Source: a bacterium (lineage in GTDB: Bacteria > Zhuqueibacterota > Zhuqueibacteria > Zhuqueibacterales > Zhuqueibacteraceae). Taken from it: a stretch of 64,000 bases of DNA. Of this stretch, positions 8,240 through 16,642 are shown piece after piece. The stretch covers positions 1 through 64,000 of the forward strand of contig JAKLJX010000017.1 in NCBI GenBank assembly GCA_023150945.1, in the 5' to 3' direction. The stretch's first letter is position 1. Each line of letters starts with the position of its first letter. A model generated the notes under the pieces. The model did not search any database, was not told where the DNA came from, and worked only from the letters and a program-made list of their open reading frames with translations. The translations under genes were made by a program, and so were the position numbers.

Positions 8240-9860
8240 GTCCATGTGCTGCCGGGCGGCAGCGCTTCTCAGTCTCGCCTTCTTCGCGGCGGCGCTGCCG
8301 GCCACAGATGGTTACCCGCGCCAGCCGGCCTTCGATGTTTGGCACTATCGCCTGCGCCTGGAACTGGCCGAGGCAAACAATCACATTCAAGGCGAGGCCA
8401 CGCTCGCCGTGATCGTGCGCGATGCCGGTGACTCGACCTTGCATTTGAATTTGAAAGGCATGACCGTCACGCAAGTGACCAGCGGCCGCCGGAGGCTGGC
8501 ATTTACTCCGGATCCTGATGGCCTGCTCGTGACGCTGCCGCCGGGCCGCAAGAACGGCGACACGCTGGCGGTTGTGATTGCCTATCACGGCGTGCCGCAG
8601 GAGGGCCTGGTCATGGCGGAGAACAAATTCGGCCGCCGTACCGTCTTCGCCGACAACTGGCCGGATTACAGCCGCTACTGGTTTCCCGGCGTCGATCATC
8701 CTTCGGACAAGGCCTCTGTCGAGTTTCACCTCACCGCGCCGGCACATTACACGGTGGTGGCGAACGGCCGGCTGGTAGCGGTCAGCGCTGCCGCGCCCGG
8801 CATGAAGTCCTGGCATTGGCAAGAAACCGCGCCAATTCCCACCTATTGCATGGTGTTCGGCGCGGCGGATTTTCAGGTGTCGCACCTGACCACCACGGCC
8901 GGCGTGCCGCTCGCAATCTATGCTTATCGTGAAGAGGCGGCGGTTGCCGGCGCCGCGCTCGGCCGGACGGCGGCGATGGTGGAATTCTTCACGCGCCGGC
9001 TCGGGCCCTTTCCTTACGAGAAGCTGGCTCTGGTGCAAGCCAACACGCGCTATGGCGGCATGGAAAACGCCGGCGCCATTTTCTTCGCGGAAGACGGCTT
9101 CGGTGAAGGACGCAATTTGGAACGCACCGCCGCGCACGAGATTGCCCATCAATGGTTCGGCGATGCGGTCACCCCCGGAGATTGGCATCACCTTTGGCTG
9201 AGCGAGGGGTTTGCCACCTACGGCGTGGCCTTGTTCTATGAACATGTCGCAGGTCCGGCGGGATACCGTGCCGTGCTGCAAGACGAGCGTGCCGGCTATC
9301 TGCAGTCGGCGCTGCGCCACGCCGCGCCGATACTCGATACCACCATCACGGATTATCGGCGGCTGCTCAATCCGAACAACTACGCCAAAGCGGCGTGGGT
9401 GCTGCACATGCTGCGGTGTCTGGTGGGAGAAGAATGTTTCTGGCAGGGATTGCGCAGCTTTTATGCGCAATTCCGGAACGGCACGGCAGTGTCAGCGGAT
9501 TTTCAGGCGGTGATGGAGAAAGTTGCCGGAACAGATCTGGGATGGTTTTTCGCGCAGTGGCTGCGGCAGCCCGGCCACCCCGAGTTGCAGGTGAATTGGC
9601 AGTGGCATCCGGCTGCCGGGAAAGTCGAGGTGCAGATCAGGCAGACGCAAGCCGGCGCTGCCTTTCGCTTGCCGCTGCAGATAGCTCTGCCTGCGGGCGG
9701 CCGGGAAGCCAGGCATGAACTGTGGGTTGATGCAAAAGCGGTGACGGTTGCTTTGCCTTCCGCCTCGGCGCCGGAGCGGCTGGTCATCGACCCGGAAGAG
9801 AAAATTCTGATGCGGGTGCAGGTGTCGGAAACCGGAGCCAGGCGGGCCGGCAAACCGTGA
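8223..9860 (+). CDS. Secreted M1-family metallopeptidase
   Basis: About 545 residues from ATG 8223, which overlaps the preceding gene and begins a signal peptide (CCRAAALLSLAFFAAALPAT). The gluzincin signature is complete: GGMENAGAIFF (substrate N-terminus recognition), HEIAHQWFGD with zinc ligands H305 and H309 and catalytic E306, and the third ligand E328 in LWLSEGFATYG, the canonical 18-residue spacing. M1 enzymes are aminopeptidases. The C-terminal half is helical, then beta-rich (ELQVNWQWHPAAGKVEVQIR). Export suggests a role in peptide scavenging outside the cytoplasm. Confidence 0.93.
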   Translation: MPASPESMCCRAAALLSLAFFAAALPATDGYPRQPAFDVWHYRLRLELAEANNHIQGEATLAVIVRDAGDSTLHLNLKGMTVTQVTSGRRRLAFTPDPDGLLVTLPPGRKNGDTLAVVIAYHGVPQEGLVMAENKFGRRTVFADNWPDYSRYWFPGVDHPSDKASVEFHLTAPAHYTVVANGRLVAVSAAAPGMKSWHWQETAPIPTYCMVFGAADFQVSHLTTTAGVPLAIYAYREEAAVAGAALGRTAAMVEFFTRRLGPFPYEKLALVQANTRYGGMENAGAIFFAEDGFGEGRNLERTAAHEIAHQWFGDAVTPGDWHHLWLSEGFATYGVALFYEHVAGPAGYRAVLQDERAGYLQSALRHAAPILDTTITDYRRLLNPNNYAKAAWVLHMLRCLVGEECFWQGLRSFYAQFRNGTAVSADFQAVMEKVAGTDLGWFFAQWLRQPGHPELQVNWQWHPAAGKVEVQIRQTQAGAAFRLPLQIALPAGGREARHELWVDAKAVTVALPSASAPERLVIDPEEKILMRVQVSETGARRAGKP

Positions 9861-9948
9861 GTTGGTGGAGCCGGCGCGCGTCACGCTGCTGCTGCAATGC
9901 TGGCGCGGTTTCCAGTGCAGTGAACCTCCACAATGCCCGGGAGGTGTT

Positions 9949-10734
9949 ATGCAGCTCATCGGCCATATCACTGAAGACATGGTCATGGCGCTGTACCTCG
10001 GCAATCTCACCGCCGAGGAGGAGCAGCGCCTGCGCCAGCACGTTTCGGAGTGTGCCAACTGCGGGCGCGAATTCGCGCTGTATCACGAAGTGCTGGCAGG
10101 GCTGGAGACTTTGGTGAATGAGATGGGGGGCCGGCAGCGCGCGCCCCTGCTGCGCGCCGCCATCAAGCAAAAAATGCGGCAGCGGCAGATCTATTATGAT
10201 CTCGTGCATCATCCGCTGGCGGGTCCGATGTGGATCGCGAGCACGGCGGCGGGCGTGTGCCTGGCGGCGTTCTCTGAAGCCACGCCCTTCGAGATTGAAG
10301 AATCCTTGAAGGCGCGGCAGCCCGAAGCCTGGATCACGCGCGACAAAAGTGCCACCGCCGCCATTGTCACCGAGTTGCGTGATTATTTCCAGCGCCGCTT
10401 GACGAGTTTCACCACCCCGATCGACTGGCGGTTTGTGCCGGGCGGTTTCACCGGCCAGGTGCTGAAACTGGTGAGCAAAATTCCTTACGGCCATGTTTTC
10501 ACCTATGGCGACGTGGCAGCGCGCTTGGGCAATCCCAAGGCCGTGCGTGCCGTGGGCCAGGCCCTGGGCGCGAATCCGATCCCGCTCTTCATTCCCTGCC
10601 ATCGCGTGGTGGCGAGCGGCGGCAAGCTCGGCGGTTTTTCCGCCGGCACCACGATCAAACGCCGGCTGCTCGAGCTGGAGGGCGTGCGCTGGCCCACGCT
10701 CACCAGGCAGATGGATCTTTTTTTCGCCAACTAG
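9949..10734 (+). CDS. Zinc-finger (anti-sigma-like) domain fused to O6-methylguanine-DNA methyltransferase
   Basis: 261 residues from ATG 9949, preceded by GGGAGG. Residues 1-60 resemble the zf-HC2 domain of anti-sigma factors: H31-x3-C35-x2-C38 in QHVSECANCGREF, after a helical LTAEEEQRLR segment. From about residue 80 it is an Ogt/MGMT repair protein: GPMWIASTAAGVCLAAF, FTGQVLKLVSKIPYGHVFTY GDVA, and the active-site motif PCHRVV with acceptor cysteine C217, then GGKLGGFSAG. MGMT transfers alkyl groups from O6-alkylguanine to this cysteine irreversibly. The fusion suggests DNA-damage sensing linked to transcription control or DNA binding; that is inference. No transmembrane helix is present. 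Confidence 0.88.
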   Translation: MQLIGHITEDMVMALYLGNLTAEEEQRLRQHVSECANCGREFALYHEVLAGLETLVNEMGGRQRAPLLRAAIKQKMRQRQIYYDLVHHPLAGPMWIASTAAGVCLAAFSEATPFEIEESLKARQPEAWITRDKSATAAIVTELRDYFQRRLTSFTTPIDWRFVPGGFTGQVLKLVSKIPYGHVFTYGDVAARLGNPKAVRAVGQALGANPIPLFIPCHRVVASGGKLGGFSAGTTIKRRLLELEGVRWPTLTRQMDLFFAN

Positions 10735-10893
10735 TTTTTGAAACGAAATCGTTGCCTTGGAGACAAGAAATTTCTCCAACAGATTGCAACCACCCAGCGG
10801 AGGAGAAATATCCGCGTTGGGAGGAGCGGTGCACGAGGTGATTCTTGGCGGGCACAGCGGCAGCCGGGCAGCAGCTTGTCGCCGAGTTTTGCC

Positions 10894-10922
10894 TTGTAAG
10901 TTCAGGTCTCATTCGTTATTTT
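10894..10922 (+). promoter_or_regulatory. Candidate promoter for the outer-membrane protein gene
   Basis: TTGTAA at 10894-10899, a 17-bp spacer, TATTTT at 10917-10922 followed by GC. It matches the spacing and the trailing GC of other promoter-like elements here. The gene's AGGAGA ribosome site and ATG 10965 follow. Confidence 0.45.
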
Positions 10923-10964
10923 GCCGCGACGTTTTCAATTCGAATTCCTACACAGGAGACAAGT

Positions 10965-12266
10965 ATGCAATCGCAACGTTGGTGGATCGTCCTGGTGCTG
11001 TTGTCGGCCGCGAGCGTGTTGGCGCCGCGCAACGGCATGGCGCAGACTTCGTTGTATGAGAATGTGCTGCAGGATCAAGGCGTGGTGACGGGCGGCGTTG
11101 GCGTTTCGGTGATCGATGGGAAATCATACTTCACCATGAACATGCGGCCGGATCTGGCATTCGGCAAATGGGGGATCGGGCTGGATATTCCCCTGCGCTT
11201 CGATGTTGACACCGGCAATCTGCGCGATGAAGATTGGGATCAGGCTTATGACGTTTTGCGCCTCTTCCGCTACGTGCGCTACAGCCGCAAGCGCAATCCC
11301 GATCCGGTTTATGCGCGCATCGGCAGCCTGGATGCCGCCCGCCTGGGGCACGGCTTCATCATGAACTACTACAACAACTCGCTGATCATCGACCAGCGCA
11401 AAGTCGGCATGGAATTCGACTATGATTTCGGCATCGGCGGCTTCGAGACCATGACCAACAACTTCGGCCGCGGCGAGATTTTTGGCGGCCGCATCTACTA
11501 CCGGCCGTTGCAGCTCGCCACCAACGCCCCCATTCTCCGCAACTTCGCCATTGGCGCAACTTATGTCACGGATATTGATCCGGATGAATATCGCGGCACC
11601 GACAACGGCATCACCGAATTTGGTTTCGACGCGGAGCTGCCCATCATTCAGACTTCGCTGGTACGCTACGCCCTGTATGGCGAGGTCGCCAAGATCGTGG
11701 ATTACGGTTCCGGACAGGCGCTCGGCATGGAGCTGAATCTTGGCGGGCTGGCCGGCCTGGTCGATGTCGGTGCGCAATTGGAGCGCCGCTTCATCGATCC
11801 CAAATTCCTGCCGGCCTATTTCGGCCCGATCTATGAACTCGAGCGCCGCACCAAGGAAGATTCGCTGAAAGCGCAACGCAAAAATCTGCGTGGCACCTAC
11901 GGCCTGCTCTATGGCCACGTGTTGAACACGTTGCGGCTGCTCGGCAGCTTCGAACGCCTGGACGGCGTGCCGCGCAGCGGCCGCCTGCATCTGGAGGCGA
12001 CGATCCCCGAGGCCGTGCCCAACATCGCGGCGCGCGGCATGTATGACGACACCCGCATCGACAAACTCTCCGATGTGTTCAGCATGGATGAAAACTCGGC
12101 GGCGCGCATCGGCATCGGTTACAAGCTCAATCAGTTTTTGATCCTCTACATGGATTACGCCTGGACTTTCAAGTACGATCAGACCGCGCAGAAATACAAA
12201 GTGCAGCGCCGCTTCGAGCCGCAACTGGCGTTTGCCTACACCTTTCCGCTTGGCGGCGGCCGCTGA
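10965..12266 (+). CDS. Outer-membrane beta-barrel protein, function unknown
   Basis: 433 residues from ATG 10965 (AGGAGA upstream). A signal peptide (IVLVLLSAASVLA, cut near GMAQ) is followed by alternating amphipathic strands, for example GVSVIDGKSYFTMNMRPDLA, GKWGIGLDIPLRFDVD, VGMEFDYDFGIGGFETMTNN and LILYMDYAWTFKYDQT, ending FEPQLAFAYTFPLGGGR. A C-terminal strand with alternating aromatics is typical of Bam-assembled barrels. The transported substrate is unknown. Confidence 0.8.
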   Translation: MQSQRWWIVLVLLSAASVLAPRNGMAQTSLYENVLQDQGVVTGGVGVSVIDGKSYFTMNMRPDLAFGKWGIGLDIPLRFDVDTGNLRDEDWDQAYDVLRLFRYVRYSRKRNPDPVYARIGSLDAARLGHGFIMNYYNNSLIIDQRKVGMEFDYDFGIGGFETMTNNFGRGEIFGGRIYYRPLQLATNAPILRNFAIGATYVTDIDPDEYRGTDNGITEFGFDAELPIIQTSLVRYALYGEVAKIVDYGSGQALGMELNLGGLAGLVDVGAQLERRFIDPKFLPAYFGPIYELERRTKEDSLKAQRKNLRGTYGLLYGHVLNTLRLLGSFERLDGVPRSGRLHLEATIPEAVPNIAARGMYDDTRIDKLSDVFSMDENSAARIGIGYKLNQFLILYMDYAWTFKYDQTAQKYKVQRRFEPQLAFAYTFPLGGGR

Positions 12267-12284
12267 CTGCGGCCAGGGGGAAGC

Positions 12285-13004
12285 GTGCTTGGGGTAATTC
12301 AAAACCTGTGGCGGAACCTGCTTGATCTCGTCTATCCGCCGAGTTGTGTGATCTGTGCCGAACTCGAGGTGTGCGCCGAGAATCCGTTCTGCTGCCGGCG
12401 GTGTTGGCACCGGGTCGAACAAGCCGTGATTCCGGCCGGCCGGCATTGGCAAGGCGAAACGAACGAGAACGCCGGCATTCAAGGGGATTACGCCGCCTGG
12501 TTCTATCGCGATGAGATGACCGCGCTGATTCCCAGTATGAAGTATCATGACCGGCCGGCGCTCGCGGGCCGCTTGGGCCAGCTAGCCGCGGTGCGGCTGC
12601 GTACCGCGCTGCTGACGCTTCTCCCCTCGCCGGCAGAAATGGCAAAGACGGCATTGGTTCCCGTGCCCTTGCATCCCCGCCGCCGGCGGGAGAGAGGTTT
12701 CAACCAGAGCCTGTTGATCGCGCAGGCGTTGGGCAAAAGTTGGGGATTGCGCGTCCTGCCTGCGGCGTTGCGGCGCATCCGCTTCACCAGCAGCCAAGTC
12801 GGGCTAAGCGCTGAACAGCGCAGCCGCAATCTGGCGGGTGCTTTCAAACTGGGCACGCCTTTGCCGCCAACATTGCGCAGCGTTCTTGTGGTTGATGATG
12901 TGATCACCACTGGCGCAACGGTGAATGGATGTGCTGCTGTCCTGCGATTAGCGGGGATCGAACAGGTGTTTGCGATTGCCCTGGCACGTGCTTCGTTGGA
13001 GTGA
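12285..13004 (+). CDS. comF: ComF family phosphoribosyltransferase-like protein
   Basis: 239 residues from GTG 12285 after AGGGGG. The N-terminus has the ComF zinc-ribbon-like cysteines (PPSCVICAE and NPFCCRRCWHRV). The C-terminal half holds the PRTase core: PVPLHPRRRRERGFNQSLLI and the PRPP loop VLVVDDVITTGATVNG. ComF proteins assist DNA uptake and recombination during transformation in many bacteria. Its position 18 bp after the barrel gene may mean cotranscription, but no functional link is obvious. Confidence 0.92.
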   Translation: MLGVIQNLWRNLLDLVYPPSCVICAELEVCAENPFCCRRCWHRVEQAVIPAGRHWQGETNENAGIQGDYAAWFYRDEMTALIPSMKYHDRPALAGRLGQLAAVRLRTALLTLLPSPAEMAKTALVPVPLHPRRRRERGFNQSLLIAQALGKSWGLRVLPAALRRIRFTSSQVGLSAEQRSRNLAGAFKLGTPLPPTLRSVLVVDDVITTGATVNGCAAVLRLAGIEQVFAIALARASLE

Positions 13005-13070
13005 CGAGCCGCCTGCCATGTCTTGAATCTTCAGCGTGTTGCCGTCAGGCCAGGAGGGCCGAGAATGCGC

Positions 13071-13099
13071 TTGCATTTGCGGCGATGCGGTTGTATATT
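13071..13099 (+). promoter_or_regulatory. Promoter of rpmE
   Basis: TTGCAT at 13071-13076, exactly 17 bp, then TATATT at 13094-13099 followed by GC. The predicted start lies near 13107, giving a 5' leader of about 30 bases before ATG 13137. The same hexamers and spacing occur before rnhB and the aconitase-like gene. Confidence 0.65.
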
Positions 13100-13136
13100 G
13101 CGCCCCTGAAAACAAAAGCTAGGTTTGGAGATCAAA

Positions 13137-13361
13137 ATGAAAGAAAACATCCATCCCAATTACCGGTTGGGCACGGTCACCTGCGCATGCGGCAATACCT
13201 TTCGGGTGCGCAGCACCGTTGGCGAGCAACGCATTGAAATCTGCTCGCAATGCCATCCCTTCTTCACCGGCAAACAGAAGCTGATTGACTCTGCCGGCCG
13301 CGTCGAAAAATTCATGAAGAAGTATCAGGGCACATCGAAAGGTGCGGCAGCACAGGCTTAG
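13137..13361 (+). CDS. rpmE: 50S ribosomal protein L31
   Basis: 74 residues from ATG 13137 with GGAG at 13127-13130. It begins [20 protein letters not shown] and has TCACGNTF and [13 protein letters not shown], so it is the zinc-binding (cysteine-containing) L31 type with the conserved HPFFTGKQK block and VEKFMKKYQ tail. L31 bridges the ribosomal subunits. It has its own promoter and terminator, and it heads the common rpmE, DUF1385, prfA, prmC order. Confidence 0.97.
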   Translation: MKENIHPNYRLGTVTCACGNTFRVRSTVGEQRIEICSQCHPFFTGKQKLIDSAGRVEKFMKKYQGTSKGAAAQA

Positions 13362-13380
13362 CAAACCTTTTTGGAACCGA

Positions 13381-13429
13381 ACGGAATGCATCCTCGCACG
13401 CGCGTGACCGGGCATGTATTCCGTTTTTT
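13381..13429 (+). terminator. Rho-independent terminator after rpmE
   Basis: Stem ACGGAATGCAT (13381-13391) pairs with ATGTATTCCGT (13414-13424) with one G-T wobble, followed by a T-run to 13429. Confidence 0.75.
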
Positions 13430-13547
13430 GTTTGTGGCAAGGCGGCCGGTGGTGGCGGCATAACCGCGCGGCGCGATTCTGCGGCGAACACGGGCAAGGC
13501 CTGACGCAACCACTCAAATTTCAAAATTGAACGATACGCACGACGCC

Positions 13548-14513
13548 ATGGCAGACAATCAACTCATGGTCGGGGGACAGGCGGTCATCGAGGGCGTGAT
13601 GATGCGCACGCCGGACATGGTGACCGTCGCGTGCCGCCGCGCTGACGGCGCGATCACCGTTTGGAAAAGGCCCTATCGCTCGCTGCTGGCGCGCTACAAT
13701 ATCCTCGCCTGGCCGATCTTTCGCGGCGCCGTGGTGTTGCTCGAAGCGCTGGTGCTCGGCATGCAGGCATTGACCTACTCCGGCGATCTTGCCGAGATGG
13801 ATGCGCGGACGTCCCGCAACGGTAAAGGCTCGCCGCCGGGTCAACCCAAGTCCGCCTCGCAAAAGATCAAGATGGGGCTGACGCTGGCTTTGACATTGGC
13901 CCTCGGGCTGGCGGTTTTCTTCTATGTGCCTCTGGTGCTCACCGATCTCACCGGTGCGCGTTCCGGCTTCTGGTTCAACCTCATCGACGGCCTCATTCGC
14001 ATGGCTTTCTTTTTGGGCTATGTCGTCCTGATCTCGCGCCTCAAGGAAATCCAGCGGGTGTTCGAATATCACGGCGCCGAGCACAAGAGCATTTTCAACC
14101 ATGAAGCGAACACCGAGCTGACTCCGGCCAATGCCGCGCGCTTCTCGCGCTTTCATCCACGCTGCGGCACCAGCTTTCTGTTGATCGTGATGATCGTGAG
14201 CATTTTCGTGTTCATGCTGCTCGGCCGGCCCGACACCGTGGCCGAGCGGCTGGTGCGGCTGCTGTTCATTCCTGTGATCGGCGGCGTTTCCTACGAGTTG
14301 ATTCGCCTGTCAGCCGCGGGCTATCGCCATCCTTTCTGGCGCGCTTTAATTGCGCCCGGACTGTGGCTGCAGCGCCTGACCACGCGCGAACCGGATGCCG
14401 CCCAATTGGAAGTCGCTCTCGTCGCGCTGCAAGCCGCGTTGGGCAGAAATGTCGAGGCCATGCCGCAGGTCGTGGTTGACGGCGGCGAAGCGCTGGTGGC
14501 CAAGCCGGCCTAG
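13548..14513 (+). CDS. DUF1385 (YqhQ-type) membrane protein
   Basis: About 321 residues from ATG 13548; a TTG at 13527 could add seven residues, and neither start has a clear ribosome site. Diagnostic motif [17 protein letters not shown] at the start, [15 protein letters not shown] and [20 protein letters not shown] later. Several hydrophobic segments ([50 protein letters not shown]) make it an integral membrane protein. The family's function is unknown, but it is conserved next to prfA and prmC in many phyla, as here. Confidence 0.92.
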   Translation: MADNQLMVGGQAVIEGVMMRTPDMVTVACRRADGAITVWKRPYRSLLARYNILAWPIFRGAVVLLEALVLGMQALTYSGDLAEMDARTSRNGKGSPPGQPKSASQKIKMGLTLALTLALGLAVFFYVPLVLTDLTGARSGFWFNLIDGLIRMAFFLGYVVLISRLKEIQRVFEYHGAEHKSIFNHEANTELTPANAARFSRFHPRCGTSFLLIVMIVSIFVFMLLGRPDTVAERLVRLLFIPVIGGVSYELIRLSAAGYRHPFWRALIAPGLWLQRLTTREPDAAQLEVALVALQAALGRNVEAMPQVVVDGGEALVAKPA

Positions 14514-14584
14514 CGGGAAGACGCCGCAGGCGCGATAATCCTGGCCGCGATACCTGGTGAAGAAGGAAGACTGAAAGAGAAGCA

Positions 14585-15652
14585 ATGCTGGCCCGACTCG
14601 ATAAATTGGAAAACCGCTTCGCCGAGTTGAATGAGCTGCTGAGCCGCGCCGAGGTGGTCGCCAATCCCAAGCGCTTGCGGGAAGTGGCGAAGGAGCGTAT
14701 GGAACTCGAAGCCGTGGTGCAGAAATATCACGCCTACAAGGCGCTGCAACGCAGCATTGCCGACAGCCGCCGGCTGCTGGAAGAAAGCGACGATCGCGAG
14801 CTGCAGGAACTGGCCGCGGCAGATTTGCAGGAGTTGGAAGCCCAGTTGCCGGCACTCGAGGAGGAATTGAAGCTGCTGCTCGTGCCGCGCGATCCGGCCG
14901 ATGCCCGCAATGCCCTCATGGAAATCCGCGCCGGCACCGGCGGCGACGAGGCCGGTCTGTTTGCCGGTGATCTTTATCGCATGTACACCCGTTTTGCCGA
15001 GCGCCAGGGCTGGCAGGTCGAAGTGCTCTCGAGCAATGCCCAGGGCGTCGGTGGTTTCAAGGAGATCATTTTTCAGATTAACGGCAAAGACGCTTACGGC
15101 AAGCTGAAATATGAAGGCGGGGTGCATCGCGTGCAGCGCGTGCCCGTCACCGAGCAGAGTGGGCGCATTCATACTTCCGCCGCCAGCGTGGCCGTCCTGC
15201 CGGAAGCGGAGGACGTCGACATCGACATCAATCCGAATGATTTGCGCATCGATGTCTTCCGCTCCTCCGGGCCGGGCGGGCAAAGCGTGAATACCACCGA
15301 CTCGGCGGTGCGCGTCACGCACGTTCCCACCGGGCTGGTGGTACAATGCCAGGACGAAAAATCACAGCTCAAGAACAAGACCAAGGCGCTGCGGGTGCTG
15401 CGCTCGCGCCTCCTGGAAATCAAACAAAACGAAGAACGGGCCAAGATCGACAGCGCCCGGAAACAAATGGTGGGCAGCGGCGACCGCAGCGACAAGATTC
15501 GCACGTACAATTTCCCGCAGAATCGCGTCACCGATCACCGCATCGGTTTGACCGTCTACCGCCTCGAGGAGGTGCTCGACGGCAATCTGCATGAATTCAT
15601 CGAACAGCTCGCGCTCGCCGAGCGTTCGGAAAAGCTCAAACAAGAAGTGTGA
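14585..15652 (+). CDS. prfA: Peptide chain release factor 1
   Basis: 355 residues, usual RF1 length. It contains the GGQ catalytic motif in RSSGPGGQSVNTTDSAVR that drives peptidyl-tRNA hydrolysis, the domain-1 coiled coil (LDKLENRFAELNELLSR), MEIRAGTGGDEAGLFAGDL, and HRVQRVP with GRIHTSAASVAVLPEAEDVD. It recognises UAA and UAG. The next gene encodes the methyltransferase that modifies the GGQ glutamine, and the two abut (TGA then GTG). Confidence 0.97.
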   Translation: MLARLDKLENRFAELNELLSRAEVVANPKRLREVAKERMELEAVVQKYHAYKALQRSIADSRRLLEESDDRELQELAAADLQELEAQLPALEEELKLLLVPRDPADARNALMEIRAGTGGDEAGLFAGDLYRMYTRFAERQGWQVEVLSSNAQGVGGFKEIIFQINGKDAYGKLKYEGGVHRVQRVPVTEQSGRIHTSAASVAVLPEAEDVDIDINPNDLRIDVFRSSGPGGQSVNTTDSAVRVTHVPTGLVVQCQDEKSQLKNKTKALRVLRSRLLEIKQNEERAKIDSARKQMVGSGDRSDKIRTYNFPQNRVTDHRIGLTVYRLEEVLDGNLHEFIEQLALAERSEKLKQEV

Positions 15653-16642
15653 GTGCGGGTGTTGTTCGCAAACACGAACAAGACAGCCGAGGCGGCGGCG
15701 GCGCGAACACCTGCCGGGACCCGCGACCGGCGCGACGCGGCTGCGAGTGCGCCTCGGAATTCCCTGCAGATTGAATTGCCCCTCCCCCAACTCATTCGTC
15801 ACCTCTCCGCGGTGTTCCAGCACGAGGGGCTGCCCGCGCCACAGTCCGAAGCGGAATGGCTGTTGGCAGGCCTGCTCAAACTCAAACGCTCCGATCTTTA
15901 CCGCGATCACGACCGGCGCCTTACGGCGGCGCAGCAGCAGACGGCTCTGGAGTATGTGCACCGCCGGCTGCAGCGCGAACCGCTGCAATACATTCTGGGG
16001 GTGAGCGAATTCTACGGCATGGAATTCGAAGTCAATCCCGCGGTTCTGATTCCCCGGCCCGAGACTGAGCTGCTGGTGGAAAAAGTCATCGCACTCGCAC
16101 GGCAGCAGCCCGGCGCGCGCTTGATCGATCTTGGCACCGGATCAGGCTGCATTGCCATCACTTTGGCGAAGCATCTGCCGCAGGCGCGGCTGGTTGCCGT
16201 GGATTCTTCTGCGGCCGCGCTGGCGACGGCGAAAACCAATGCGCAACGCCATCAGGTGGCGGAACGCGTTGCATTTCGTCTGGCGGACATGTGTGCGGAC
16301 CGCGCGTTTGCGTCCGCCGAACAGTTTGATTTTGTCGTTTCCAATCCTCCCTACGTTCTCTGGCAGGAGCGTGAGGAGTTGCAGCCGGAAATTCGGGAGC
16401 ATGAACCGGCGGCGGCGTTGTTCGTGGAGGAGGCATTGGAGTTTTATCGCTGTATTGTGGCTTTTTGTCAATCCCACCTCAAAGCCGGCGGCTGGGTGGC
16501 CTGTGAGATGGCGAGCCAACGCCATGCGCAAATTGAAAAACTCTTCAGAGCGAGCAGCTTCGCGAAGCCGGAGATACTCACGGATTATGCCGGGAGGCCC
16601 CGTCACTTGATCGCGCAAGCACAGAATGGAGGTTCACGGTGA
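15653..16642 (+). CDS. prmC: Release-factor glutamine methyltransferase
   Basis: Up to 329 residues from GTG 15653, immediately after the prfA stop. It shows the PrmC helical N-domain (EAEWLLAGLLKLKRSDLYRD, REPLQYILGVSEFYG), the RPETELLVE motif, SAM-binding DLGTGSGCIAITLAKHLP, and catalytic NPPY in FVVSNPPYVLW. It methylates the GGQ glutamine of RF1/RF2. The first ~40 residues (alanine- and arginine-rich) exceed the usual length, so the true start may lie further in. It overlaps the next gene by 4 bp (GTGA). Confidence 0.95.
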   Translation: MRVLFANTNKTAEAAAARTPAGTRDRRDAAASAPRNSLQIELPLPQLIRHLSAVFQHEGLPAPQSEAEWLLAGLLKLKRSDLYRDHDRRLTAAQQQTALEYVHRRLQREPLQYILGVSEFYGMEFEVNPAVLIPRPETELLVEKVIALARQQPGARLIDLGTGSGCIAITLAKHLPQARLVAVDSSAAALATAKTNAQRHQVAERVAFRLADMCADRAFASAEQFDFVVSNPPYVLWQEREELQPEIREHEPAAALFVEEALEFYRCIVAFCQSHLKAGGWVACEMASQRHAQIEKLFRASSFAKPEILTDYAGRPRHLIAQAQNGGSR

